Shown in pieces: positions 10,680 through 24,900 of a DNA stretch of 64,000 bases. The DNA is taken from assembly GCA_034190875.2 (NCBI GenBank), contig CM067358.1, positions 53,035,730-53,099,729 of the forward strand, written 5' to 3'. The notes beneath the pieces are model-generated. The model did no database searches. It saw only the letters and a list, made by a program, of their open reading frames with translations, and was not told the DNA's origin. Source of the DNA: Urechis unicinctus (lineage: Eukaryota > Annelida > Polychaeta > Xenopneusta > Urechidae). The position numbers and the translations under genes were made by a program. Position 1 is the stretch's first letter. The number at the start of each line of letters is the position of its first letter.

Positions 10680-12862
10680 CATGTCATTGTTTTACTTCAC
10701 CGCCTATAAATCCTGCATTGACAGTCATATACAATCATGCAATAAGTCAATTTACGTTTGTTCGGATATTATACACTATCGCAGAGATTATATGTTTAAG
10801 CTGAGTTTTCCAATTATTCTCGCTAACTTCACCCGATTAGCCAATCTTCCATTCGATACCGTTGCAGTGTTTAACCAATTAATAGTCAAAATAACATTGA
10901 GCCCTGACTACCAGGTGAATGACCTCTTGGGAATAAGCGACTGATATCTATATCCTTGATTTAGTGGTGTGAGGATAAGTTGGTGTTTGGTAACCAGCTA
11001 TCCATTAACCGAGGTAGAGGGCGCTTGCCTTATTGTGTCAATCAACGGGTTAACCAGTTTGAATAATGAGCCTCCATTGTCAATGACCTATGTATGAAGC
11101 GGTATTATAAATATGTTATTTCACAAGCCTCTTAAAATGCTGTTTAACCTAGCAATCTGCTGCAATAAAGTACCTCCATTATCAATAACCTCCCCTCCAT
11201 AAAAACTTCCTTTGATGTAGGTACCGGTATTTAACTAGTCCTGTGAAACATGAAGCCCGTATTTTACGATAAATAACATCAATACATCAAGTTGAATTAG
11301 CCTCCACGCCATCACAATTATCATTAATTCATAGAAACACACCCGTGCTGGTGGTATTCATACGCCATGTGGCCAGATAACAAAGGGAACTGAACAGAGT
11401 AAACCAGTCAACAAATCAATGCATATCAATTCAATTTGATTGGTGGCGTTCTAAAATAATACCATATTTTGAAAATAATACACAGAGTCAAAAGACACTG
11501 AGCATTTACGGTCAAAATGGGACGGTGTGAATTTTTTCCACTTGTCACTTTGAGAGGCTAGAGTTATATTTCGTATCCCAAGCCACAGACAAGCATTTTC
11601 ATTTTCAAAATTAACAAAGACCATCACTACCTTTGAATTACATTTTGAATAAGTGTCATAATGTTTACGTCAATGACGTCATTTGCAGCTGACCCGGATA
11701 TCACATGACCAATAATGCGACATTTAAGACAACGTTTATAGTATTCTCACTCAGCTGATGCCTCACGGACAATGTGCAATGATTAAAAAAAATCTAATTC
11801 CATAACTTGGAAGTGGGAATGTAGGATTCACCTTTACGGTATAAAATATCTGATGTCAACTAGAACGTTAGCGATTGTCAGCTAATGGTATTAATCAGAT
11901 GACGCATACATTTTTATTGTGCCCAGTTAAACTTATGCCCTTCACAATGTTATTCAACAGGATTACACGCTATATCGCGCTACATACTGCAGCCAATCAT
12001 GGTCATTAAACCCCATGCCACAGTTGGTTTCTCAAGCTTGTATTATAATTCAGCTACTGAAGAATAATATTCGGACCCGTCATTCACAAACCAAGTTGAT
12101 CACAATGTCCGAATTATTCCGCGTGAAAGTGGCATCTTTTTTTTTGCGGGGCGTGGGTATTCCATAACACTAGCCAACAGCTGGCTATTAATTCGACGCA
12201 TTGTGCACTGAGCTACCTGGTTACGTGCGCTCTTGGGAAGTGACGTCAGGGCCGACTCTAGACGAATAGGCGCACGGATGGCGTTGCAATGCACAGATGC
12301 AGAGTGTATTTAAACTTCTCGGTTGCGCTGCAATACAGATCAATACACTTATACGTACCATCTTGCAACCAGATAACAATAAGGCTATGCATGCGTTATA
12401 ATCAAATATAAACACATTGAAGATTTTTTTGTTAATGTCATCACTATCGGTGTTCCTTATCGGCAACGCGTGTGGTAGCAGCCGCGTCCAAGCAAATACA
12501 CCAAACGATTATCGGTGGAATTTGCGTTCATTTAAAATGGGTAGGATAATTACGCTGCTGATGATAACAATGAATTAGATAATGACGCGGATACCCCCTT
12601 CAGGTTGTTTTTTTGCAATGGTCAACAGGTCAAGCAAGCACCACATGCTTGGTGATTAAACTTAACATCAGGCTTGAGTAACTTTTGGACGAAACCAACT
12701 GCAATGAAATGCTACTCCGATAACCAATCGGGTTTAATTTGCCAAAAGAAATATTATCACCATTGTATTGCTACTTATAGGAGTTATTTAAAATGAATCG
12801 TGGCGGAATCGGGTAAAGTTCGTTGCTAATAATGTTAGAAATTCAATCACATGTGAATGTTA
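10680..12862. other. Spacer upstream of the giant gene
   Basis: AT-rich with several short open frames on both strands, none with family similarity or splice logic. The in-frame TAA at 12861-12863 closes the frame upstream of the giant gene. No RNA gene recognised. Confidence 0.4.
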
Positions 12863-12962
12863 AAGTATGTTGCTTGTTGTAAAAATCCACATTTCAACTT
12901 TATATATGCATCTAATCAATTTAACACAATCTAATGATCACTGTTTGTGTGTTAAGTTAAAC

Positions 12963-15900
12963 ATGGCTTCCGATGTCGGTAACGACGAACAACTGCGCCG
13001 TTACTATGACAGCGATGCGACGACAAGTATGGTCCACGCTCCCCATGGCAACACGGCCAACATCCGGTCATGGAAACCAAGGCAACAGAACCACACAGGA
13101 AGCGTCCAATACAGAACACAGCCTTTCTTCGATGCCGAACCAAACACGGATTATTTTTCTTGTGACGAGTATTCCAGTACATCGCCGGAAAACAATCAGC
13201 CCCAAATATCCAGGGCTCCAGGTTGCTCGTCGTTGCTAAGGTACTTGTATCCATGGAGATCTAGCAAGCGCATGCGCACAAAGTTGGTGCGTGACGAGTG
13301 GAGAGTACCAAGATTGGATAGGGATATCGAGTTTAATGAATTAAACACAGAATCCGTTATGGGTAGGGTGCGATATCCAGCGGAGTTATGTGAACATCAC
13401 TCGTGCAAACTCATGGCACGGGGGCAAGTTCATTACCACCAGATGGAGATACCTTCCAGCGAGAGGGATTTGCCGCCGGATAATCACATTGATATCACCA
13501 CCCGTGAACCCAATAAGGCGAATACATATTCGCTGGCTGAGGTGCTATTTACAATGATCATGCCTTTAACATGGCTGATGAAAAAAGCAATGGGGAGTGT
13601 GCGCTATTTCCGAGGTTCACGGAGTAGCAGAACTATACACGTCCATCGCTCACAGCCCTGTGCCCATACTGTTGCAATATCTCTCATTCTGTTCCTAGCA
13701 CTGGCTTCCCCTTGTGGAGCTACAACCTCTGAGGTCCATAAAACAGATTGGCTTCGCACAAGCGGGACAGTCTCACTGCCGGGGACCAGCCAAATAGGCT
13801 CAGTCCTGACTGGAACTCAGACGTTATCTAGAATGTCTCGTTCAAGTAGCGGGTCTTCATGGACGGGGAGCTCAAGCATGCCATCCCATGCAGAACAGCC
13901 AGATATATCGTCGGGAGATATCAGTCAGGCAAATACAATATTGCTACCATCAGAAAGCCTTGTCAGCCAATTGGCAACATCAAAATCAGGAATACAACTT
14001 GTACATAGCAGGGCAACGCAGAGCCTCGACCATCACCTAACACTGAAAGTCGCTGGTTCAGCATCACACGCACCCTTGGCACAGACCGTCCAGCTGTTCC
14101 CCAGCGCAATGACTTACGGGCGTCTGAGTGAATCACCCACCAACATGCTTTCTCCTACGATCTCATTCCATTCAAATGTATTCAACGCTGTTGTGAATGC
14201 TTCACAGAGGACGGCTATGAAATTGCACAGTCTGACACCAAGCCTTGAAGCCGTGCTCCAGTCCGGTTTAGAACTAACGACAGTTCACATAACCAGTGAA
14301 GCCCTAAATGTGGTAACCAGCACCAAAATAGAACAAGAAACCTCTGACATCAACTCTCGTGTATATAGCACTATTACCTATTCACCCATGGTGGTGCATC
14401 TGTCGGATTCTCACCCATCTTCACTCTTTATTGGTTCTTCTTCATTGCCCCAGCATGCTGTTTCCAGCTCTCCCTCTCAAGGTAGGCAATATATCTCATC
14501 CTCCTCCGCACCACTATCTTCTTTGATCAATCTTCCTCTAAATGACCCCTCAGAACCACTAGATCCAACATCGCATTTTGCTGGAACACAGGAGTTGTTA
14601 GGTGCCGAACTTTCACTAGATCAGTTAGAATCTTCTCAATCATCATTATCATCTTATTCAGCTCAACATGACACACTGTCTGTCGCGGCTGTAGGAGAGA
14701 ATTTACGATTTATTTCAACCGTGCCGATTCGACAAGTCCCGTCATCTTTTATGCAATCACTGTCGAAATCCCACTCCGCCGTTTCATCGGCCAAGTTTTC
14801 AACCCACATTTCACACCAATCATCCCCTTCAGCTTCGATTCCTTTCCATTCCGAATCATCTTCTAAGACAGCTATTCTGATGTCTTTATTACCTAATACA
14901 CTTTTCAACGGAAGTTTATCATCGCAAACAAATCCCAACATACGAGCTATCCCTAAAATGGCACATTCGATGATGCTGGCATCTTCAATGTTTCGTTCAG
15001 TTTTGCCCGCATCCTCTTCTGCCGCTAGATCATCCTTTGCCAATATTCATATTCAACCCATTTCTAATCATCATTCGTCATCGTCAACCCAATCCACTTA
15101 TTCAATTCACACTCTATCCAAGCTTTCAATCATAACATATTCCACTTCCTCAATGTCATATTCGGCCTCAATCACATCCATTGATTCAATTCCAAGTGTA
15201 AGTTCACCATCTATCACGAAATCAAATCCTGCATTCCAATCTTCATCCAGCAATTCGCCTGTTTCTTTCCTCCTCATCATCATTACCAAAAGCAGAAATG
15301 CAATCATTGCTATTCACTGATTCATTCCTTCCCAGCTTGAAAGCAACCCATCATTCACTTTCATCCCTTGCAACAGGGGTGATCTCAATTACACCAGTTG
15401 TTAATGGATCCTTACTTGAAAAGCCCCTCTCTTCGCCCATATCCTCAACTCCTTCTCAAACCTTATTCACAATGCTCATTCCTTACATCGCATCATCTAC
15501 CATGCATCCGGTATTTACCCCATTCTCTCGCCTGTTATCTGACCAATTGGGCTCTTTAACTCACCTTTCAGCTCCTCTGTCATCTTCAGATAAGCTTCGT
15601 TCTCAAACATCCCTGTTTTCTATTAGACATTTTTCGTCTTCCATGTTTTCTTCTGTGTCACCTATTGAGTCGACTGCGTCACATGACTTATCTTCCATTG
15701 CGATTGTATCTTCTCAACCATATTGGAATACACCTTCTTCCTCCATAGAAGAAGATTTTATGACGCCGTCATTTGCAATGTCATCTCTTCTTCACCCACA
15801 TACATCATCTTTCTTGTCGGCAAATTTGGAGTCGTCAACTAATGATCAACTTTCATTTCCTTCTATTGATCTGCAATCGTCAATGTCCACACCGCTCTCC

Positions 15901-18900
15901 GATGCTTCTCTCCATTCTTCCATGGTCTCAACCATCACGTTCTCTCCCTCTGTTCAGTTGCAATCCGATTCATCTCTTCAATCTGGTTACATTGAAATAT
16001 CAGCTTCGCCTGCTATTCCCACAACAGACTCTCTTTCCATACTCACGAATCCCGAATCCCTTTCTTCATCAAGCATTTCGATTCTTTCCTCATCATCAAT
16101 ATCATTATCAAAATCCGACATGCAATCATTTCTATCTACTGATTCATTTCTTCCCAGCTTAAAGTCAAGCCACAGTTCGCTTTCACCCCTCGCATCTCGG
16201 ATGTCACCCATGTCCCTGATCGCTCATAAATCCTTACCAGACACTCCATTTTCTTCATCCATATCTTCTTCTTTGACGGTCGAGTCGACAAAACAGATTA
16301 CTTCAATTTCAACATCTTCGTATATGAATTCATCAGTTGAACAAATTGCTTCAATCTCAGCAGTTACCACACGTCCAGTATCTACCTCATTCTCTGCTCT
16401 CACATCTGGCCAACTCGATTCCTTTACACGACCTTTAGTCTTACCGTCATATTCTAATATGCTTAGTTCTATTAGAAACCCGTCATTATTGACGCCATCT
16501 GCTATGTCAGCTATTGACACGTCGGTATTACCTGGCTCAACCTTCACGGAGATTGTATCATCTCAACCGAATTGGAAGTCAGTGTCTACTTCCATAAAAA
16601 AGGATTCATTGACGCAGCCTTTTGCTATGTCATCTATTGGACCAGACATATCCTTTTCCTCGACGACTAATTTCAAGTCGTCAAATAATGTTCCAGTTTC
16701 ATTCCTTTCTATTAATCAACAATCGTCAATATCTACGCCACTCTCTGATGCTCTTCTGTATTCTTCCACGCTCGCAACCATCGAGTTATCTTCCTCTATC
16801 CAGTTGCAATCAGCTTCATCTCTATCATCTGGGTTCATTCCAATGACAACTCCGCATTCTATTCCTACAACAGATTCCTCTTCCATACTCATAAATCCTG
16901 CATCACAAACCACATATCAAATTATCAATGTTTCTTTTTCACCAATATCTTCATCAAATGCGGAAATGTATTCAATGCTATCTACTGATTCATTCATTCC
17001 CAGTTTGAAGTCAACCCACTATGCACTTTCACCCTTTGCATCCGGGGTGCTCTCAATTACACCAGATGTACATGAATCCCAACATGAAACACCATCCTCT
17101 TCGCCCGTTTCCTCCCCTCCTTTTTCAACCTTATCAACCACACAAAATTCATATATCTACGCATCTACCTCACATCCGGTGTTTACCCCATTCTCTCGCC
17201 TGTTATCTGACCTATTGGGTTCTTTAACTCACCTTTCAACTCCTCTGTCATCTTCAGATAAGCTTCGTTCTCAAACATCCCTGTTTTCCATTAGACATTT
17301 TTCGTCTTCCATGTTTTCTGCTGTGTCAGCTATAGAGTCGATTGCGTCACATGACTTATCTTCCATTGCGATTGTATCTTCTCAACCATATTGGAATACA
17401 CCTTCTTCCTCCATAGAAGAAGATTTTATGACGCCGTCATTTGCAATGTCATCTCTTCTTCACCCACATACATCATCTTTCTTGTCGGCAAATTTGGAGT
17501 CGTCAACTAATGATCAACTTTCATTTCCTTCTATTGATCTGCAATCGTCAATGTCCACACCGCTCTCCGATGCTTCTCTCCATTCTTCCATGGTCTCAAC
17601 CATCACGTTCTCTCCCTCTGTTCAGTTGCAATCCGATTCATCTCTTCAATCTGGTTACATTGAAATATCAGCTTCGCCTGCTATTCCCACAACAGACTCT
17701 CTTTCCATACTCACGAATCCCGAAATCCCTTTCTTTCTTCATCAAGCATTTCGATTCTTTTTCCTCATCATCAATATCATTATCAAAATCCGACATGCAA
17801 TCATTTCTATCTACTGATTCATTTCTTCCCAGCTTAAAGTCAAGCCACAGTTCGCTTTCACCCCTCGCATCTCGGATGTCACCCATGTCCCTGATCGCTC
17901 ATAAATCCTTACCAGACACTCCATTTTCTTCATCCAGATCTTCTTCTTTGACGGTCGTGTCGACAAAAAACAGATTCCTTCAATCTCAACATCTTCGTAT
18001 ATGAATTCATCAGTTGTACAAATTGCTTCAATGTCAGCAGTTACCATACCTCCAGTATCTACCTCATTCTCTGCTGCTCCCACATCTGGCCAACTCGATT
18101 CCTTTACACGACCTTTAGTCTTACCGTCATATTCTAATATGCTTAGTTCTATTAGAAACCCGTCATTATTGACGTCATCTGCTATGCCAGCTATTGACAC
18201 GTCGGTATTACCTGGCTCAACCTTCACTGAGATTGTATCATCTCAACCGAATGGGAAGTCAGTGTCTACTTCCATAAAAAAGGATTCATTGACGCAGCCT
18301 TTTGCTATGTCATCTATTGGACCAGACATATCCTTTTCCTCGACGACTAATTTCAAGTCGTCAAATAATGTTCCAGTTTCATTCCTTTCTATAAATCAAC
18401 AATCGTCAATATCTACGCCACTCTCTGATGCTCTTCTGTATTCTTCCACGCTCGCAACCATCGAGTTATCTTCCTCTATCCAGTTGCAATCAGCTTCATC
18501 TCTATCATCTGGGTTCATTCCGCATTCTATTCCTACAACAGACTCCTCTTCCATACTCATAAATCCTGCATCACAAACCACATATCAAATTATCAATGTT
18601 TCTTTTTCACCAATATCTTCATCAAATGCGGAAATGTATTCAATGCTATCTACTGATTCATTCATTCCCAGTTTGAAGTCAACCCACTATGCACTTTCAC
18701 CCTTTGCATCCGGGGTGCTCTCAATTACACCAGATGTACATGAATCCCAACATGAAACACCATCCTCTTCGCCCGTTTCCTCCCCTCCTTTTTCAACCTT
18801 ATCAACACACACAAAATCCATATATCTACGCATCTACCTCACATCCGGTGTTTACCCCCCCATTCTCTCGCCTGTTATCTGACCTATTGGGTTCTTTAAC

Positions 18901-21900
18901 TCACCTTTCAACTCCTCTGTCATCTTCAGATAAGCTTCGTTCTCAAACATCCCTGTTTTCCATTAGACATTTTTCGTCTTCCATGTTTTCCGCTGTGTCA
19001 GCTATAGAGTCGATTGCGTCACATGACTTATCTTCCATTGCGATTGTATCTTCTCAACCATATTGGAATACACCTTCTTCCTCCATAGAAGAAGATTTTA
19101 TGACGCCGTCATTTGCAATGTCATCTCTTTTTCACCCACATACATCATCTTTCTTGTCGGCAAATTTGGAGTCGTCAACTAATGATCAACTTTCATTTCC
19201 TTCTATTGATCTGCAATCGTCAATGTCCACACCGCTCTCCGATGCTTCTCTCCATTCTTCCATGGTCTCAACCATCACATTCTCTCTCCCTCTGTTCAGT
19301 TGCAATCCGATTCATCTCTTCAATCTGGTTACATTGAAATATCAGCTTCGCCTGCTATTCCCACAACAGACTCTCTTTCCATACTCACGAATCCCGAATC
19401 CCTTTCTTCATCAAGCATTTCGATTCTTTCCTCATCATCAATATCATTATCAAAATCCGACATGCAATCATTTCTATCTACTGATTCATTTCTTCCCAGC
19501 TTAAAGTCAAGCCACAGTTCGCTTTCACCCCTCGCATCTCGGATGTCACCCATGTCCCTGATCGCTCATAAATCCTTACCAGACACTCCATTTTCTTCAT
19601 CCAGATCTTCTTCTTTGACGGTCGTGTCGACAAAACAGATTCCTTCAATCTCAACATCTTCGTATATGAATTCATCAGTTGTACAAATTGCTTCAATGTC
19701 AGCAGTTACCATACCTCCAGTATCTACCTCATTCTCTGCTCCCACATCTGGCCAACTCGATTCCTTTACACGACCTTTAGTCTTACCGTCATATTCTTAT
19801 ATGCTTAGTTCTATTAGAAACCCGTCATTATTGACGTCATCTGCTATGCCAACTATTGACACGTCGGTATTACCTGGCTCAACCTTCACTGAGATTGTAT
19901 CATCTCAACCGAATGGGAAGTCACTGTCTACTTCCAAAAAAAAAGATTCATTGACGCAGCCTTTTGCTATGTCATCTATTGGACCAGACATATCCTTTTC
20001 CTCGACGACTAATTTCAAGTCGTCAAATAATGTTCCAGTTTCATTCCTTTCTATTAATCAACAATCGTCAATATCTACGCCGCTCTCTGATGCTCTTCTG
20101 TATTCTTCCACGCTCGCAACCATCGAGTTATCTTCCTCTATCCAGTTGCAATCAGCTTCATCTCTATCATCTGGGTTCATTCCAATGACAACTCCGCATT
20201 CTATTCCTACAACAGACTCCTCTTCCATACTCATAAATCCTGCATCACAACCACCACATATCAAATTTCCAATGTTTCTTTTTCACCAATATCGTCATCA
20301 AATGCGGAAATGTATTCAATGCTATCTACTGATTCATTCATTCCCAGTTTGAAGTCAACCCACTATGCACTTTCACCCTTTGCATCCGGGGTGCTCTCAA
20401 TTACACCAGATGTACATGAATCCCAACATGAAACACCATCCTCTTCGCCCGTTTCCTCCCCTCCTTTTTCAACCTTATCAACCACACAAAATCCATATAT
20501 CTACGCATCTACCTCACATCCGGTGTTTACCCCATTCTCTCGCCTGTTATCTGACCTATTGGGTTCTTTAACTCACCTTTCAACTCCTCTGTCATCTTCA
20601 GATAAGCTTCGTTCTCAAACATCCCTGTTTTCCATTAGACATTTTTCGTCTTCCATGTTTTCTTGCTGTGTCAGCTATAGAGTCGATTGCGTCACATGAC
20701 TTATCTTCCATTGCGATTGTATCTTCTCAACCATATTGGAATACACCTTCTTCCTCCATAGAAGAAGATTTTATGACGCCGTCATTTGCAATGTCATCTC
20801 TTCTTCACCCACATACATCATCTTTCTTGTCGGCAAATTTGGAGTCGTCAACTAATGATCAACTTTCATTTCCTTCTATTGATCTGCAATCGTCAATGTC
20901 CACACCGCTCTCCGATGCTTCTCTCCATTCTTCCATGGTCTCAACCATCACGTTCTCTCCCTCTGTTCAGTTGCAATCCGATTCATCTCTTCAATCTGGT
21001 TACATTGAAATATCAGCTTCGCCTGCTATTCCCACAACAGACTCTCTTTCCATACTCACGAATCCCGAATCCCTTTCTTCATCAAGCATTTCGATTCTTT
21101 CCTCATCATCAATATCATTATCAAATTCCGACATGCAATCATTTCTATCTACTGATTCATTTCTTCCCAGCTTAAAGTCAAGCCACAGTTCGCTTTCACC
21201 CCTCGCATCTCGGATGTCACCCATGTCCCTGATCGCTCATAAATCCTTACCAGACACTCCATTTTCTTCATCCAGATCTTCTTCTTTGACGGTCGTGTCG
21301 ACAAAACAGATTCCTTCAATCTCAACATCTTCGTATATGAATTCATCAGTTGTACAAATTGCTTCAATGTCAGCAGTTACCATACCTCCAGTATCTACCT
21401 CATTCTCTGCTCCCACATCTGGCCAACTCGATTCCTTTACACGACCTTTAGTCTTACCGTCATATTCTTATATGCTTAGTTCTATTAGAAACCCGTCATT
21501 ATTGACGTCATCTGCTATGCCAGCTATTGACACGTCGGTATTACCTGGTTCAACCTTCACTGAGATTGTATCATCTCAACCGAATGGGAAGTCACTGTCT
21601 ACTTCCAAAAAAGAAGCTTCATTGACGCAGCCTTTCGCTATGTCATCTATTGGACCAGACATAACCTTTTCCTCGACGACTAATTTCAAGTCGTCAAATA
21701 ATGTTCCAGTTTCATTCCTTTCTATTAATCAACAATCGTCAATATCTACGCCACTCTCTGATGCTCTTCTGTATTCTTCCACGCTCGCAACTATCGAGTT
21801 GTCTTCCTCTATCCAGTTGCAATCAGCTTCATCTCTATCGTCTGGGTTCATTCCAATGACAACTCCGCATTCTATTCCTACAACAGATTCCTCTTCCATA

Positions 21901-24900
21901 CTCATAAATCCTGCATCACAAACCACATATCAAATTATCAATGTTTCTTTTTCACCAATATCTTCATCAAATGCGGAAATGTATTCAATGCTATCTACTG
22001 ATTCATTCATTCCCAGTTTGAAGTCAACCCACTATGCACTTTCACCCTTTGCATCCGGGGTGCTCTCAATTACACCAGATGTACATGAATCCCAACATGA
22101 AACACCATCCTCTTCGCCCGTTTCCTCCCCTCCTTTTTCAACCTTATCAACCACACAAAATCCATATATCTACGCATCTACCTCACATCCGGTGTTTACC
22201 CCATTCTCTCGCCTGTTATCTGACCTATTGGGTTCTTTAACTCACCTTTCAACTCCTCTGTCATCTTCAGATAAGCTTCGTTCTCAAACATCCCTGTTTT
22301 CCATTAGACATTTTTCGTCTTCCATGTTTTCTGCTGTGTCAGCTATAGAGTCGATTGCGTCACATGACTTATCTTCCATTGCGATTGTATCTTCTCAACC
22401 ATATTGGAATACACCTTCTTCCTCCATAGAAGAAGATTTTATGACGCCGTCATTTGCAATGTCATCTCTTCTTCACCCACATACATCATCTTTCTTGTCG
22501 GCAAATTTGGAGTCGTCAACTAATGATCAACTTTCATTTCCTTCTATTGATCTGCAATCGTCAATGTCCACACCGCTCTCCGATGCTTCTCTCCATTCTT
22601 CCATGGTCTCAACCATCACGTTCTCTCCCTCTGTTCAGTTGCAATCCGATTCATCTCTTCAATCTGGTTACATTGAAATATCAGCTTCGCCTGCTATTCC
22701 CACAACAGACTCTCTTTCCATACTCACGAATCCCGAATCCCTTTCTTCATCAAGCATTTCGATTCTTTCCTCATCATCAATATCATTATCAAATTCCGAC
22801 ATGCAATCATTTCTATCTACTGATTCATTTCTTCCCAGCTTAAAGTCAAGCCACAGTTCGCTTTCACCCCTCGCATCTCGGATGTCACCCATGTCCCTGA
22901 TCGCTCATAAATCCTTACCAGACACTCCATTTTCTTCATCCAGATCTTCTTCTTTGACGGTCGTGTCGACAAAACAGATTCCTTCAATCTCAACATCTTC
23001 GTATATGAATTCATCAGTTGTACAAATTGCTTCAATGTCAGCAGTTACCATACCTCCAGTATCTACCTCATTCTCTGCTCCCACATCTGGCCAACTCGAT
23101 TCCTTTACACGACCTTTAGTCTTACCGTCATATTCTTATATGCTTAGTTCTATTAGAAACCCGTCATTATTGACACCATCTGCTATGCCAGCTATTGACA
23201 CGTCGGTATTACCTGGCTCAACCTTCACTGAGATTGTATCATCTCAACCGAATGGGAAGTCAGTGTCTACTTCCATAAAAAAGGATTCATTGACGCAGCC
23301 TTTTGCTATGTCATCTATTGGACCAGACATATCCTTTTCCTCGACGACTAATTTCAAGTCGTCAAATAATGTTCCAGTTTCATTCCTTTCTATAAATCAA
23401 CAATCGTCAATATCTACGCCGCTCTCTGATGCTCTTCTGTATTCTTCCACGCTCGCAACCATCGAGTTATCTTCCTCTATCCAGTTGCAATCAGCTTCAT
23501 CTCTATCATCTGGGTTCATTCCAATGACAACTCCGCATTCTATTCCTACAACAGACTCCTCTTCCATACTCATAAATCCTGCATCACAAACCACATATCA
23601 AATTATCAATGTTTCTTTTTCACCAATATCTTCATCAAATGCGGAAATGTATTCAATGCTATCTACTGATTCATTCATTCCCAGTTTGAAGTCAACCCAC
23701 TATGCACTTTCACCCTTTGCATCCGGGGTGCTCTCAATTACACCAGTTGTACATGAATCCCAACCTGAAACACCATCCTCTTCGCCCGTTTCCTCCCCTC
23801 CTTTTTCAACCTTATCAACCACACAAAATCCATATATCTACGCATCTACCTCACATCCGGTGTTTACCCCATTCTCTCGCCTGTTATCTGACCAATTGGG
23901 CTCTTTAACTCACCTTTCAGCTCCTCTGTCATCTTCAGATAAGCTTCGTTCTCAAACATCCCTGTTTTCTATTAGACATTTTTCGTCTTCCATGTTTTCT
24001 TCTGTGTCACCTATTGAGTCGACTGCGTCACATGACTTATCTTCCATTGCGATTGTATCTTCTCAACCATATTGGAATACACCTTCTTCCTCCATAGAAG
24101 AAGATTTTATGACGCCGTCATTTGCAATGTCATCTCTTCTTCACCCAGATACATCATCTTTCTTGTCGGCAAATTTGGAGTCGTCAACTAATGATCAACT
24201 TTCATTTCCTTCTATTGATCTGCAATCGTCAATGTCCACACCGCTCTCCGATGCTTCTCTCCATTCTTCCATGGTCTCAACCATCACGTTCTCTCCCTCT
24301 GTCCAGTTGCAATCAGATTCATCTCTTCAATCGGGTTACATTGAAATATCAGCTTCGCCTGCTATTCCCACAACAGACTCTCTTTCCATACTCACGAATC
24401 CCGAATCCCTTTCTTCATCAAGCATTTCGATTCTTTCCTCATCATCAATATCATTATCAAATTCCGACATGCAATCATTTCTATCTACTGATTCATTTCT
24501 TCCCAGCTTAAAGTCAGCCACAGTTCGCTTTCACCCCTCGCATCTCGGATGTCACCCATGTCCCTGATCGCTCATAAATCCTTACCAGACACTCCATTTT
24601 CTTCATCCAGATCTTCTTCTTTGACGGTCGTGTCGACAAAACAGATTCCTTCAATCTCAACATCTTCGTATATGAATTCATCAGTTGTACAAATTGCTTC
24701 AATGTCAGCAGTTACCATACCTCCAGTATCTACCTCATTCTCTGCTCCCACATCTGGCCAACTCGATTCCTTTACACGACCTTTAGTCTTACCGTCATAT
24801 TCTTATATGCTTAGTTCTATTAGAAACCCGTCATTATTGACGTCATCTGCTATGCCAGCTATTGACACGTCGGTATTACCTGGTTCAACCTTCACTGAGA

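Noticed and set aside
12100-12466. Minus-strand open frames of 64 and 81 codons
   Set aside because: No similarity, no splice sites in phase, ordinary length for chance in this composition.
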